From Bin87 sp965219925 (lineage in GTDB: Bacteria; Chloroflexota; Dehalococcoidia; Lucifugimonadales; UBA3495): DNA of 64,000 nt. The notes under the pieces were generated by a model. It was given only the letters and a program-made list of their open reading frames with translations, ran no database searches and was not told the origin of the DNA. Below, in pieces: positions 9,298 through 17,716 of this stretch. The stretch lies in the NCBI GenBank assembly GCA_965219925.1, contig OZ244795.1:868001-932000 (forward strand), in the 5' to 3' direction. Every line of letters begins with the position of its first letter. Within the stretch, counting starts at the first letter, position 1. The translations under genes and the position numbers were made by a program.

Positions 9298-10580
9298 CGC
9301 TGCACGTCTTTTAGCGTGGCGGCCGGGTAGTAATCGCCATCCCGTCCGATGGCCGTCAGAAACACCTTATCCGAACCCTGGTTGTCACCCAACCCATAGC
9401 CCAGCGTAAACCCTTCAATGTCAATAACGTCGCTGCTGTCAAACCTTTCCAGGAAGCACGCCCGGCTTACCTCGCGTCCGCAGCTTTCCAGGCCGACAAC
9501 GGCCAATCGGCCCGCCAGGTAACCCTCAAATGATACAAACCCCGGCTTTGCCTCCGGGTCATACGCCTGCAGCGCGTGACGGTAAGCGGCCGCCACCGGC
9601 AAGTCTGCGTCCGTGGGGAATGGAACCACCTGCGTCACCAGCACCCCGGCGCCTCTCGTATCCAACTCCCGCGCCAGCGCATGACTGCCCACAAAAGAAA
9701 CCGTCAAAAACACCGGGTCAAACTCAATTCGCCGGCCCCAGGCAATAAACGATGCCACCGGTTCGTATGCGCCGATGATAATGACCGCCTCCGGTGCGGC
9801 TCTCCGCAGGTCCAGCAGCGCCGTTTTCACCGCGGTCGTGTTCCGCCGGTACACGCCCACGCCGGCCAGCTCCATGTTGCGCCGCTCCAGAGCCTCCAGC
9901 GTCCCAACGTAACCCGCTCGGCCATACGAATCGTCCTGATACAGAATGCCGATGCGCTCAATCCCCAGGTCGGTGGTCAATCGCTCCACCATCTCCTCGG
10001 TCTCCTGCTTGTAAGAAGCCCGCAGGTTGATAACGTTCCCCCACCGGGGATCCCGCAGGAAAGCCGCGCCCGTGAACGGCGCAATATACGGGATACCCGC
10101 CTCGGCGGCCACCGGCACCGCGGAACGGGAAGTCGGCGTACCCACCGCGCCGATCAGCGCAAACACTCCCTCTTCCTCAATCAGCTGTCGGGTGTTCGCA
10201 ATAGCGGCTTCCGGCTCATAGGCGTCATCTTTCGTCACCAAGGCCAACCGCCGCCCGTGTACTCCCCCCTGCTGATTCGCCTCGTGGAAGGCTGCCTCGA
10301 TTCCCAGCCGCATATTGAGGCCGAGTTCTCCCGCCGGGCCGCCGAACGCAGCCGATTGCCCAAACAGTACGCTGTCAGCCGTAATACCGGACGCCGCTGT
10401 CTCCACCGACCCCACCTGAGTCTCGCCATTCTCCGCCGTTGCGTTCCCCGCAACCGCCGCGAGCCCGTCGCCACGTTCCTCAGTAGCACAACCCGCCAGC
10501 AACCACGCCATCATAAGGACCAACACCGGCCCAACCAGCAACCGGATTATCCTGTCTAACCGAAAAGCGCGCGTCATCAA
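9294..10580 (-). CDS. Periplasmic-binding lipoprotein of the branched-chain amino acid (Peripla_BP_6) type
   Basis: 428 residues with an N-terminal signal peptide ending in the lipobox LAGC (MAWLLAGC). The type I periplasmic-binding fold follows: a GLNMRLGIEAAFHEANQQGG helix, VTKDDAYEPEAA, the hinge region GTPTSRSAVPVAAEAGIPYI, and GILYQDDSYGRAGYVG. Family members capture amino acids, amides or urea for ABC import or as sensor ligands. No permease or ATPase genes are nearby. Instead it overlaps the histidine kinase start and the RsbW-like gene end by 4 bp each, so it likely delivers a ligand signal to the kinase (inference). Confidence 0.9.
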   Translation of the reverse strand: MMTRAFRLDRIIRLLVGPVLVLMMAWLLAGCATEERGDGLAAVAGNATAENGETQVGSVETAASGITADSVLFGQSAAFGGPAGELGLNMRLGIEAAFHEANQQGGVHGRRLALVTKDDAYEPEAAIANTRQLIEEEGVFALIGAVGTPTSRSAVPVAAEAGIPYIAPFTGAAFLRDPRWGNVINLRASYKQETEEMVERLTTDLGIERIGILYQDDSYGRAGYVGTLEALERRNMELAGVGVYRRNTTAVKTALLDLRRAAPEAVIIIGAYEPVASFIAWGRRIEFDPVFLTVSFVGSHALARELDTRGAGVLVTQVVPFPTDADLPVAAAYRHALQAYDPEAKPGFVSFEGYLAGRLAVVGLESCGREVSRACFLERFDSSDVIDIEGFTLGYGLGDNQGSDKVFLTAIGRDGDYYPAATLKDVQR

Positions 10581-10993
10581 TCACTGTGCGCGACCAGGAT
10601 CACGTGGTTCTTCCCCTGCTCCCGCTTGTACTGCATTTCGTCCATCATCGTACGCACCAGATGCAGACCCAAGCCCCCTACTGGCCGGTCTTCAATCGGA
10701 GCATTCGTATCCGGCAGCGTGGCATCAGTAGTCGGGTCAAAAGGGCTGCCGTCGTCAATTACTTCAATAATCAGACGGTCCGTTTCCGAATTCAACGTTA
10801 TCTCAATCTGGCGAATGCCGTCATTATCCCCGTAGTTGTTGATGTTAAGCGTCAGTTCTTCCAACACCAGATTGGCCTTGAACACCAGTGCGGGAGGCCA
10901 ATTCTCGCGCTCACCCAACGCTTCAACCTCGGCGGTTAGTGAATTCAGGTCAAAGCCATTCGTGGTCATGCTCAGAGAAAGTAGCTCTGTCAC
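10577..10993 (-). CDS. RsbW-like ATP-binding anti-sigma/serine kinase (HATPase_c_2)
   Basis: 138 residues of a GHKL ATPase: the N box is VLEELTLNINNYGD, the G1 box is VIDDGSPFDP, and GGLGLHLVRTMMDEMQYKRE forms the lid region. In partner-switching systems this kinase phosphorylates a STAS protein and is in turn sequestered by the dephosphorylated form. The STAS protein (12237-12575) and PP2C phosphatase (10990-12159) encoded just upstream are the expected partners. Start and stop codons overlap neighbours by 4 bp. No sigma factor is in the operon, so the final target is open. Confidence 0.92.
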   Translation of the reverse strand: MTELLSLSMTTNGFDLNSLTAEVEALGERENWPPALVFKANLVLEELTLNINNYGDNDGIRQIEITLNSETDRLIIEVIDDGSPFDPTTDATLPDTNAPIEDRPVGGLGLHLVRTMMDEMQYKREQGKNHVILVAHSD

Positions 10994-12159
10994 GAACCCA
11001 CCGCCGTCCGGTGCAGCGTCAGGCAGGTAATGTCGTCCGACTGCGCCTGGTCCCCGGCGAAAGCGTGCACCGCCCGAAATACTTCTTCGTTCACCTGCCG
11101 GGCATCTTCCGGCGGTGTCGCCGCAAAAACCGCCTGCAGACGGTCCATCCCGAACTCCTCGCTGTCGCCGTTCATCGCCTCGGTAACTCCATCGGTATAG
11201 AGAAACAGCGTGTCGCCGGGAGCCAACTCCGCCGTCTGCTGCTCATATTCGAGCCCGGATACCAGGCCGAGAGCAACCCCGCCCGTCATCGGCAGCGTTT
11301 CCGAACTCCCGTCCGCGTGAACCACCAGCGGCGGATTGTGCCCCCCGTTGGCGTAGGTAAACCGTCCCGTCGCCGGGTCATAGGCCACATAGAACACCGT
11401 TACGAACATCGCGGTTTCGTTGCCTTCCAGCAGCAGGTTGTTCACCTCAGCCAGCGCCTCGCCCGGCCCCTCTTTGCCGATCGCCGCCCCTTTCAACAGC
11501 GTGCGGCACGACATCATCATCAGCGCCGCTGGCACCCCCTTGTCCGAAACATCCGCGATGGCGAGACCAATGCGCCCATTTTCCAGCCGCATCACATCAA
11601 AAAAATCGCCCCCCACATTGCGGGCCGGTTCCATGCTGGCGAAAACCCCGTACTCGGCGGACTGCGGAAACGTGGTGGGCAAGATGGATTGCTGCATCTG
11701 GTTGGCAATGTCCAGTTCGTTCTGTAGCGCAACCAGCTGATCCCGGGACGACAGCGCCTCCCGCCATTCCATCATATTGCTCAACGTGCGTTCTATGGTA
11801 ACCCGCAAATCATCAAAATCCAGCGGCTTCGTAACAAAGTCGAACGCACCCCGATTCATCGCCGTCCGTATGTTCTTCATATCGCCGTAGGCGGATATGA
11901 TTACCGACTTGATGTTGGGGTCAACGCTGGGAATCTGTTCCAGAAGTGTCAGCCCATCCATCTCCGGCATATTGATGTCGGTAACTACCATGTCAATATC
12001 CCGGTCCTCGTTCAACCGCTGCAGGGCTTCCACACCGGTGCCGGCGAACACCAACTCGTAACGGCCTGCCCTGATGTCCCGGCGCATCCGTTGCAAAAAC
12101 AGGGGTTGAACATCTTCTTCGTCGTCAACCACCAGGATTTTGTAAGTCTGATCCGTCAT
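10990..12159 (-). CDS. Response-regulator receiver fused to SpoIIE/RsbU-type PP2C phosphatase
   Basis: 389 residues. The N-terminal receiver (residues ~7-125) has the acidic pair VVDDEED, the phospho-acceptor Asp61 in VVTDINMPEMDG, and TKP near residue 110. A coiled linker leads into the PP2C/SpoIIE domain (residues ~165-385), with GGDFFDVMRL, IADVSDKGVPAALMM, FLYTDGVTEAMN and QSDDITCLTL metal-binding motifs. It should dephosphorylate the STAS protein encoded next door when the receiver is phosphorylated, probably by the histidine kinase at the 3' end of the operon (inference). Start overlap with downstream genes shows translational coupling. Confidence 0.94.
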   Translation of the reverse strand: MTDQTYKILVVDDEEDVQPLFLQRMRRDIRAGRYELVFAGTGVEALQRLNEDRDIDMVVTDINMPEMDGLTLLEQIPSVDPNIKSVIISAYGDMKNIRTAMNRGAFDFVTKPLDFDDLRVTIERTLSNMMEWREALSSRDQLVALQNELDIANQMQQSILPTTFPQSAEYGVFASMEPARNVGGDFFDVMRLENGRIGLAIADVSDKGVPAALMMMSCRTLLKGAAIGKEGPGEALAEVNNLLLEGNETAMFVTVFYVAYDPATGRFTYANGGHNPPLVVHADGSSETLPMTGGVALGLVSGLEYEQQTAELAPGDTLFLYTDGVTEAMNGDSEEFGMDRLQAVFAATPPEDARQVNEEVFRAVHAFAGDQAQSDDITCLTLHRTAVGS

Positions 12160-12236
12160 TCGTTCTCGCCTGCACAGTGTCCCGGTAAATTGGGTCTATA
12201 CAGCTAAAACCGGTATTCGGAACCGGTCAGCCCTGG

Positions 12237-12575
12237 TCAGCCATTCAGTGCAGCCTTTGCTTCCGGCGCCGATCCGTGGACCGAGATTATTTTGTCAAAA
12301 CCACTGATCGCAAAAATCTCTCGCACCGGTTCCGAAAGGTCACATACCACCAGCTTCGCTTCCCGTCTGTCCAGCGCTTTTGCCGTCAGCAGGATCACCC
12401 GCAGGCCGGCGCTGCTGATATAAAGCAACCGCCGCAGATCCAAAATTACGGCGCGATCATTCTCGTCAATTGCAGATTCCAGTTCATTCTGGAACTCACG
12501 GGCGTTTGCCCCGTCAACCCTCTCATCGACTATGGCGATCAGGGTACTGCCTTCACGCTCAGTATTAATACTCAT
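12237..12575 (-). CDS. STAS domain anti-anti-sigma factor (RsbV-like)
   Basis: 112 residues from the ATG at 12575. A longer open frame upstream would run through tRNA-Ile and is rejected. The STAS pattern is clear: VDERVDGANAREFQNELESA, then AVILDLRRLLYISSAGLRVI with the conserved Ser55 (phosphorylation site by family analogy) in the SSAG motif. It is the first gene of the partner-switching operon. It begins 72 bp after tRNA-Ile on the same strand and is separated from the receiver-phosphatase gene by 77 bp. Confidence 0.9.
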   Translation of the reverse strand: MSINTEREGSTLIAIVDERVDGANAREFQNELESAIDENDRAVILDLRRLLYISSAGLRVILLTAKALDRREAKLVVCDLSEPVREIFAISGFDKIISVHGSAPEAKAALNG

Positions 12576-12647
12576 CTGCCTACTCTCAGTAACGCGGATC
12601 GATCGATTATCTCGCGCTCCCCGTATTGGCGTAATCTCGACTTTAGA

Positions 12648-12724
12648 TGGTGGGCCTGGATGGACTCGAACCAACGACCTCAGTCTTATCAGGACTGCGC
12701 TCTAACCGCCTGAGCTACAGGCCC
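12648..12724 (-). tRNA. tRNA-Ile (anticodon GAT)
   Basis: 77 nt on the minus strand with encoded CCA. Acceptor stem GGGCCTG pairs with CAGGCCC. The D-arm is GCTCAGGCGGTTAGAGC. The anticodon stem CAGTC/GACTG encloses loop CTGATAA (anticodon GAT). The T-loop contains GGTTCGAGTCC. It lies immediately upstream of the STAS gene on the same strand, so the two could share transcription. Confidence 0.95.
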
Positions 12725-12803
12725 ACGTCATGTTAAACTATCAAACTTGCACCAGTAACGCAATCCCGCCCCCTCCTGTAACAGGGCCTTTCGGTTTTCC
12801 TCA

Positions 12804-12909
12804 TGTCATTGCGAGCGCAGCGACGTGGCAATCTCGTTGAGGTTGAACACACGTCGGCAAATCACCATTGCTACGGCGACGAGATTGCCACGCTGCGCTC
12901 GCAATGACA
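12804..12909. repeat. Inverted-repeat element (TGTCATTGCGAG family), copy 2
   Basis: The cleanest copy. The left arm TGTCATTGCGAGCGCAGCG is mirrored by CGCTGCGCTCGCAATGACA at the right, and the centre shares GTTGAGGTTGAACACACGTC with the other copies. It is flanked by TTTCGGTTTTCC on the left and GGAAAACCGAA on the right, forming an outer inverted repeat. Confidence 0.82.
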
Positions 12910-13238
12910 AAACCGGGAAAACCGAATGACCCCCCCTTCTGTAATTGCGAAAAGCGCAGCAATACGGCAATCCCGCCGCTACTCCCGCGAACCCAGCCCG
13001 TCCCCCTCTCCCTTGATGGGAGAGGGTTGGGGTGAGGGTGAAATTCCCCACGCCCCTGTCATTGCAATGAGCGTCAGCGACGCGGCAATCTCCCCGTCCC
13101 ACGGCGAAGACCCCATCCCGTACCCACACCAAGCCGTCCGTGTCTCGCTGGCGCTGTCTGGGGGATGCCACCTCTCGTATCGGTGGCATCCTAATTGGCT
13201 CCCTATTGGCTCCCTTCCTTAACCGCACCGCACTGGCA
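12910..13238. other. Intergenic repeats
   Basis: Contains half copies of the TCATTGCGA-type repeat (near 12940-12975 and 13058-13090) and a palindrome GGATGCCACCTCTCGTATCG followed by GTGGCATCC (13162-13191). No gene is supported. Confidence 0.5.
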
Positions 13239-14167
13239 TCAACGGGTCCTATCGAAGCCGTCCATCAGGCAGCCCGTATCGTACTCGGTCGGTTGGGCAA
13301 ACCAGATCGGCTTGCACCACGGCTCGAACTCCGCAACCCTCCCACCGCTGATCGAGACGTGGTAGCTGCCATCCTCGTTCTTACTCACTGCCACGATGAC
13401 GCCTCCGCCAATGTCCCTGCTTTCGCCGTCTCCTATGAGCGAGTAGTCGTCCCGTCCCCAGCCGACATCATGTTTGGATTGCGGATTGCGGGGATCGTGC
13501 AGCGCAGGCCCAAGCCGAGCGTTTATCCCTGTTCCTGTGGACTGGTCATACTGGCTCACGAGCACGCCGTCGTAGCGGAACGGGCGCCGCTCTCCGGTCA
13601 CCCACGGGTTATAGACGTCGGGGAACTCGATCACGTAGGCGGAGGGGCGCTCGGGCAGGACCTCCAATGTAGTAAACGCGCGGGGGCGGCCCGAATGGAC
13701 TACAAGGAACTGGTGGCCGTCGTCATAAGGTTTGCTCAGCGTGTATGCGGCGTTGTCGGCAAGGTGAAGAGCATATCATCGAGGGAGACCCAACCGGCGG
13801 AGTAGCGGTTGACGGCAAGCGTCGGGGGCATATCCCGATGCCGGCCGGGGGCGGGGACTTCGCTGAGAGACGACATCACGTCGAACCGGTTGCTGTAGGG
13901 GTTGGGCCGCTCGATCCCATCTCCGGGGAACGGCTCCCAGGGCAGTTCCGTGAATGAGTGCGGCCACCCCATCCATCCGTGACCTATCTCGTGGACGATG
14001 GTCTCCATATCGGCGTCGCGAAGGCTGCCAGCCCTTCGGCGGGGGAGAGCCTGTAGGGAGGGAGAGTTGGGGAGACGCCGGCCAGCCCGATACCCCAACA
14101 GCAAGGCCAGCGCCGCCGATGCCGGTTTGCTCAAGTTCCGGTACGTTATCAGCCAAGGCCTCCGCAA
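13239..14167 (-). pseudogene. Frameshifted zinc metallopeptidase remnant
   Basis: Two fragments in different frames. The upstream fragment (13736-14167) carries HEIGHGWMGWPHSF, a zinc motif like the metzincin HExxHxxGxxH but with one extra residue, and a methionine-turn-like DVMSS. The downstream fragment (13239-13667) continues in another frame. Reading back in that frame gives NAAYTLSKPYDDGHQFLVVH between the fragments, so a shift near 13770 breaks one original protein. The N-terminus is missing: the remnant begins 5 bp after the stop of the neighbouring transporter gene. It probably derives from a secreted M6-like or related peptidase. Codon order and motif retention suggest recent decay or a sequence error. 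Confidence 0.75.
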
Positions 14168-14171
14168 GCCA

Positions 14172-14909
14172 CTAGAACTTCTCGGCGTCGGGGCCGAACC
14201 ACTTTTCGATGAGGGCGTTCAGCGATCCGTCCTCCTTCATGTCGGCGATGGCCCTGTCCAGCTTGTCCTTCAGCCGGCCGTCATCCTCCCTGACGCCGAC
14301 ACCGATTCCGGAGTCGAGTGTGACCCGAGGGCCCACGAGGGCCAGCTTTCCTTCATGCCCCGCCATGCTCTCCCGGGCGAACCCCAGGTCAACCAGCGCC
14401 GCGTCTGCCTCGCTGCCCAGGACGGCCGAGACCACCTCAGGGGCCAACTCGTACTCCAGGAGCGTCGCACCGGACTCCAACAGGTGGTCGGCCTGCACGG
14501 TAGCCACCTGGGCGGCCACTCTGCCGTCCACCACCTCGCCGCCAGCCTCGACCAGCGCCAGGTAAACTGACTCGCCGGGAGGGAAGTACGGCTGCGTGAA
14601 ATCGATGACCTCGTCCCGTTCGTCGGTGATGCTCATCCCGGCGAGGATGGTGTCATAGTCCCCGGCCACCAGGTTGGGTATGATGCTGTCCCACTCGTTG
14701 GTCACCCAGGTGCATTCGAGGTCGGCCCGTCGGCACAACTCTTCCCCCAACTCCCGCTCGAACCCGTCGACTTCGCCCTCGTCGTTGATGAAGTTGTAGG
14801 GAGGATACGCCCCCTCGGTCCCCATCCTGACGGCATCAGGGCCTCCGACGCACGACAAGCAGGCGAAGACCAGCATGGCAATCGCGAAGATAGTCCAGCG
14901 TGTATCCAT
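14172..14909 (-). CDS. Amino-acid-type ABC transporter substrate-binding lipoprotein (SBP_bac_3)
   Basis: 245 residues from the ATG at 14909, preceded by an ideal AAGGAGG 9 bp upstream. The longer frame to 14954 is not needed. A signal peptide (MDTRWTIFAIAMLVFACLSC) ends in a lipobox Cys. The fold motifs are GTEGAYPPYNF, GFERELGEELCRRADL, AGMSITDERDEVIDFTQPY and a C-terminal LNALIEKWFG, typical of polar amino acid binding proteins. No permease gene is adjacent, and downstream lies only the metallopeptidase remnant. It could be an orphan sensor or the relic of a larger transporter locus. Confidence 0.9.
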   Translation of the reverse strand: MDTRWTIFAIAMLVFACLSCVGGPDAVRMGTEGAYPPYNFINDEGEVDGFERELGEELCRRADLECTWVTNEWDSIIPNLVAGDYDTILAGMSITDERDEVIDFTQPYFPPGESVYLALVEAGGEVVDGRVAAQVATVQADHLLESGATLLEYELAPEVVSAVLGSEADAALVDLGFARESMAGHEGKLALVGPRVTLDSGIGVGVREDDGRLKDKLDRAIADMKEDGSLNALIEKWFGPDAEKF

Positions 14910-15222
14910 TGGAAAATACCTCCTTAGAGCTGGTCGGCTCACGGCTCCAAACACCCGATCCGGAGGCCAAACCTGCCAGAGTGCGGGGAGACGATTCTGT
15001 AAGGTAGGATACGCCCAAGCCGCAGTGCAAGCGAGCCTGCAATCCGTAACTGTTCAGAGTTGAGAGGAGGGCTAACCACTTCCCCCTTTTGGGAGGAAGA
15101 TTGAGATGGGGGCTCTCGGCCTGACGTAGAGGACTCGTTCAGATACTACCAAGCCTGAACAGCTACTGCGACCCCTATTCTCCGCAGCCTGCTACAGTCC
15201 TCCGACAGGAGGGTCCTGGCTT
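14910..15222. other. Intergenic region with an IS-end relic
   Basis: About 310 bp upstream of the transporter gene. It has the transporter ribosome-binding site at 14919-14925 and GTAACTGTTCAGAGTTG at 15046-15062, which matches the terminal inverted repeat of the IS66-type elements at 26419 and 44391. Nothing else is recognisable. Confidence 0.5.
15046..15062. mobile_element. Solo IS66-type terminal repeat relic
   Basis: GTAACTGTTCAGAGTTG is identical to the first 17 bp of the right-hand end of the IS66-type copies in this window. No transposase or second end is adjacent, so it is probably the residue of a lost copy. Confidence 0.5.
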
Positions 15223-15768
15223 CTACTCCGGCGCCGTTGACCTGTGGCCCGGCTGGTCTTCCAGCACGGGTGTCGTGCCTCCGGGATTCGGCTGGTAAGC
15301 GATCTCGGTGCCGGTGGCCTTGATGTCCAGTCCATGGGGCAGAAAGACGGTTACTCCATCGCGGTCCATGTCGCTCGGCTGCACCTTGTACTTGAACACG
15401 AGTGTGTTGGTGCCGCTGCCGGATGCGTACGGCACTTTACCCTGGGTCCAGACGGACCCGAGTCTGAGGATGGCGAAGACATCTGCGCCCCGCGTCGACG
15501 TTCTAGTCGAAGTTGACGCTTATATAGATGATCTCGCCCGGGCCGTAGGTGTCGGTTTCGTAGGATGGAGTGGAAGTGATCGAGAGACGCTGCGGGTAGG
15601 GCTGACCGTTCACCTTGTGGCCGGACTGGTCATTGAATCCATCATAGAAGCGGCTCAGCTCGACGCTAGACCCGCTGGCTGTGATTCTGCCGCTCTGCCT
15701 CCTAGGCCGTAGTTTTCATTGCCCCACGGCGCGCTTATGCCGTCTGTGTCCACGCCGTTAGCTTTACG
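15223..15768 (-). pseudogene. Broken surface-protein repeat (Ig/cadherin-like module)
   Basis: Minus-strand translations give a chain of fragments: NGVDTDGISAPWGN, then YDGFNDQSGHKVNGQPYPQR and YGPGEIIYISVNFD followed by an in-frame TAG (about 15504). After a frameshift, ADVFAILRLGSVWTQGK leads into YASGSGTNTLVFKYKVQPSD. The pattern TYGxGExIxxSVxFxxNVD ... YASGSGTNTLVFxYxVQxxDxDxDG is that of tandem extracellular modules in large bacterial surface proteins. Here only about one and a half modules remain, with a stop, a frameshift and a transposase fragment abutting the 5' side. It should not yield a functional product. Confidence 0.7.
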
Positions 15769-16005
15769 GTGTACACGCACCGTTATCTCAACATCTACAA
15801 GGTGTCGCTGCACGTCGCGATGTCCATGCTCAGCTACCTTGCGACGGCGCTGGCTCACCTCAAGGCCGACGACTACGTGCACATGAGGCACATGCGGATT
15901 AGACTACCGCAGGCGGGAAAGCGTTTACGCGAGAAGAAACCCGATCCGACGATCATAGCAGCTCTGCTGATGCACCAATTCAACGAGTTGCAGCGAGCGG
16001 CTTAA
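15769..16005 (+). pseudogene. Transposase C-terminal fragment
   Basis: 78 codons ending in a natural stop. LNIYKVSLHVAMSMLSYLAT followed by ALAHLKADDYVHMRHMRIRLP resembles the C-terminal helices of DDE-type transposases. I cannot fix the family. The fragment starts where the surface-protein pseudogene ends, so an IS remnant probably interrupted that gene. No inverted repeats could be identified. Confidence 0.5.
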
Positions 16006-16010
16006 CGAAC

Positions 16011-16148
16011 CTAGCGGTCGGTTTCTGCACTCAGGGAGTTGTTCACGATAGGCTTCTGGCCGTCCTCCATCTCGTACTCTTGGTGCAGCAACGCTGTGCT
16101 ACCATCGGTACAACCTGTGACCGTGTACAGCAGTAACAGAGAGATCAT
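16011..16148 (-). CDS. Possible small lipoprotein
   Basis: 45 codons: MISLLLLYTVTGCTDGST, a hydrophobic start with a lipobox-like TGC, then a polar tail ending in NNSLSAETDR. No clear ribosome-binding site precedes it, and it lies in a decayed region. It may instead be the remnant of a longer protein. Confidence 0.3.
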   Translation of the reverse strand: MISLLLLYTVTGCTDGSTALLHQEYEMEDGQKPIVNNSLSAETDR

Positions 16149-16377
16149 ATCCAAGCCTCAGGGCGACGATCAGTCCCGCGCCGCCTGCTGCCTACCGCGC
16201 CACGATCTGGAACCTAATAGTGCGATCACTCAAGTCATTGATGGCAGCGTGTCTGGTTGATGAGCGGCCCAGAATAAACCCTGCTTGCCGAGACGAAGAC
16301 TAAGTTGCGTAAACACGGATCAACCTCACCACCCTTCATTCCGCGATTTTACCCTGGTCAACGTAAGGAGCTAACAA

Positions 16378-16641
16378 ATGGCCCAGATAGAGTGAGATCC
16401 AGACGGAACCATAGTCCAAACCGACGAGAACGGCATACGCTGGAGAATGGTGGGAGCCGTCGGACCTTCAGTAACAGAAAAGAAAAACCGGTACTGGGAA
16501 CTCGAAGCCCGGAAGCGGGATCTTGAAGAGGAACTGAATACCGTAAGCACCGAACAACATCAGATCGATTTTTCGCGGGCCGCAAGGCCGGCGGGGCGGG
16601 CGGACCGGATGGGGTTGGTTGCAATAATGGTTGTTATGTAA
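16378..16641 (+). pseudogene. Small gene with in-frame TGA at codon 6
   Basis: A strong ribosome-binding site (AAGGAG at 16365) and ATG at 16378 begin MAQIE, then TGA, and the same frame continues DPDGTIVQTDENGIRWRMVG and a charged helix (EKKNRYWELEARKRDLEEEL). A single change of TGA to TGG would give MAQIEWDPDG and an 87-residue protein. The internal GTG or ATG codons near 16444 could restart a shorter product. Function is unknown. Confidence 0.55.
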
Positions 16642-16855
16642 ACTCAATCCCTACTCGAACCGCCCGAAAACGCAGACCTTTTATAAGCCGACTTTTTGTA
16701 TAAGCCCAAGTTTTCTGACGCCCATCCGATCTGGACGGGACAGCAAAACACGACCGCAAATAACGCCCCCAGACGTGATTTCGCGGGCGGGAAGGTGTTG
16801 AGACGCCTTTTGCACCGAAACGGCCGCCAGGGACCCTGAACGGAGAGAGAGGACT

Positions 16856-17605
16856 GTGGAGTACTCGTTCGACGACAGCTCGAAATGCGCTGAGATAGCG
16901 GAAGTCGGTGATTGGTTGGTGGATTCATTGCCGAAAGTGACCAGGCACCCGGAGCACTTTTGGAACACCAACAACCTCTGGCGGCACTGCGTTTGTGTTG
17001 ATGGCAAATACACCATCGAAAGACACAGGGCGATGGAGCTGATGCGTGAGCAGGGTTTCGCAGAACCTGCGAACGATTTAGCCCGACCCATAGCGGAGGC
17101 TGCATTCCGATTAGATTATCTGTTAGACGATGAGGATCGGCTGATCGATTACGCACGATGGCAGTTGCTTGACTGCTATCACAGGGTTTTGAAGCCCGTA
17201 AGCCAATTTGATGGGATTCCAGCAGAGTTGAAGGAAAAGTGGGACGATGAAATGGCTGAGGTCAAAGCAATCCTCGGCGCCCGTTTCAGCGAAAAACGTC
17301 CGCGTACGACGTGGAAGAACTTCGAGCAGCTCATTGCCTTCGAAAGTACAGTCGAAAATCGAAACCGTCGGCAGAACGAACTTTACATACAAACGGGAGT
17401 GACGCTATCGCGGGGATTGCACAACGCGTGGTTGTCGCCGGTTTCCCCACAATACGGATCTTTTGCAGGCAGAATATCGTTCGTAATGGCAATGGACCGC
17501 ATAGGGAAGATTTGCCTCAATAAGAAGCTGGTAAGTGCCAAGGGAACCAATTACGCCAAAAGAATCGTGGCCCTATGCGACGTTGATAGCTGGGATGGTC
17601 AATAG
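16856..17605 (+). CDS. Hypothetical protein, 249 aa
   Basis: An intact frame with GTG start preceded by GGAGAGAGAGGACT. The protein is mostly helical and charged (for example DYLLDDEDRLIDYARWQLLDC) with no signal peptide or TM segment. I do not recognise a family with confidence. The helical, HEPN-like look and the location next to an ApeA-like gene make a defence-related role possible, but that is speculation. Base composition is lower in GC than the catabolic genes on either side, as for the neighbouring ApeA-like gene, consistent with horizontal acquisition. Confidence 0.65.
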   Translation: MEYSFDDSSKCAEIAEVGDWLVDSLPKVTRHPEHFWNTNNLWRHCVCVDGKYTIERHRAMELMREQGFAEPANDLARPIAEAAFRLDYLLDDEDRLIDYARWQLLDCYHRVLKPVSQFDGIPAELKEKWDDEMAEVKAILGARFSEKRPRTTWKNFEQLIAFESTVENRNRRQNELYIQTGVTLSRGLHNAWLSPVSPQYGSFAGRISFVMAMDRIGKICLNKKLVSAKGTNYAKRIVALCDVDSWDGQ

Positions 17606-17716
17606 CACAGCGATCACGGGTCCGTAGTCGTGTTGCGCGGCGCGGATTGGCATTCAATACCCTTGCCCTAAACATCCCGCAAGGACGAACGGCACCGAGC
17701 GCAGACGGCTCGGGGA

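Noticed and set aside
12576..12674. N-terminal extension of the STAS protein
   Set aside because: It overlaps tRNA-Ile and lacks family similarity; ATG 12575 starts at the domain.
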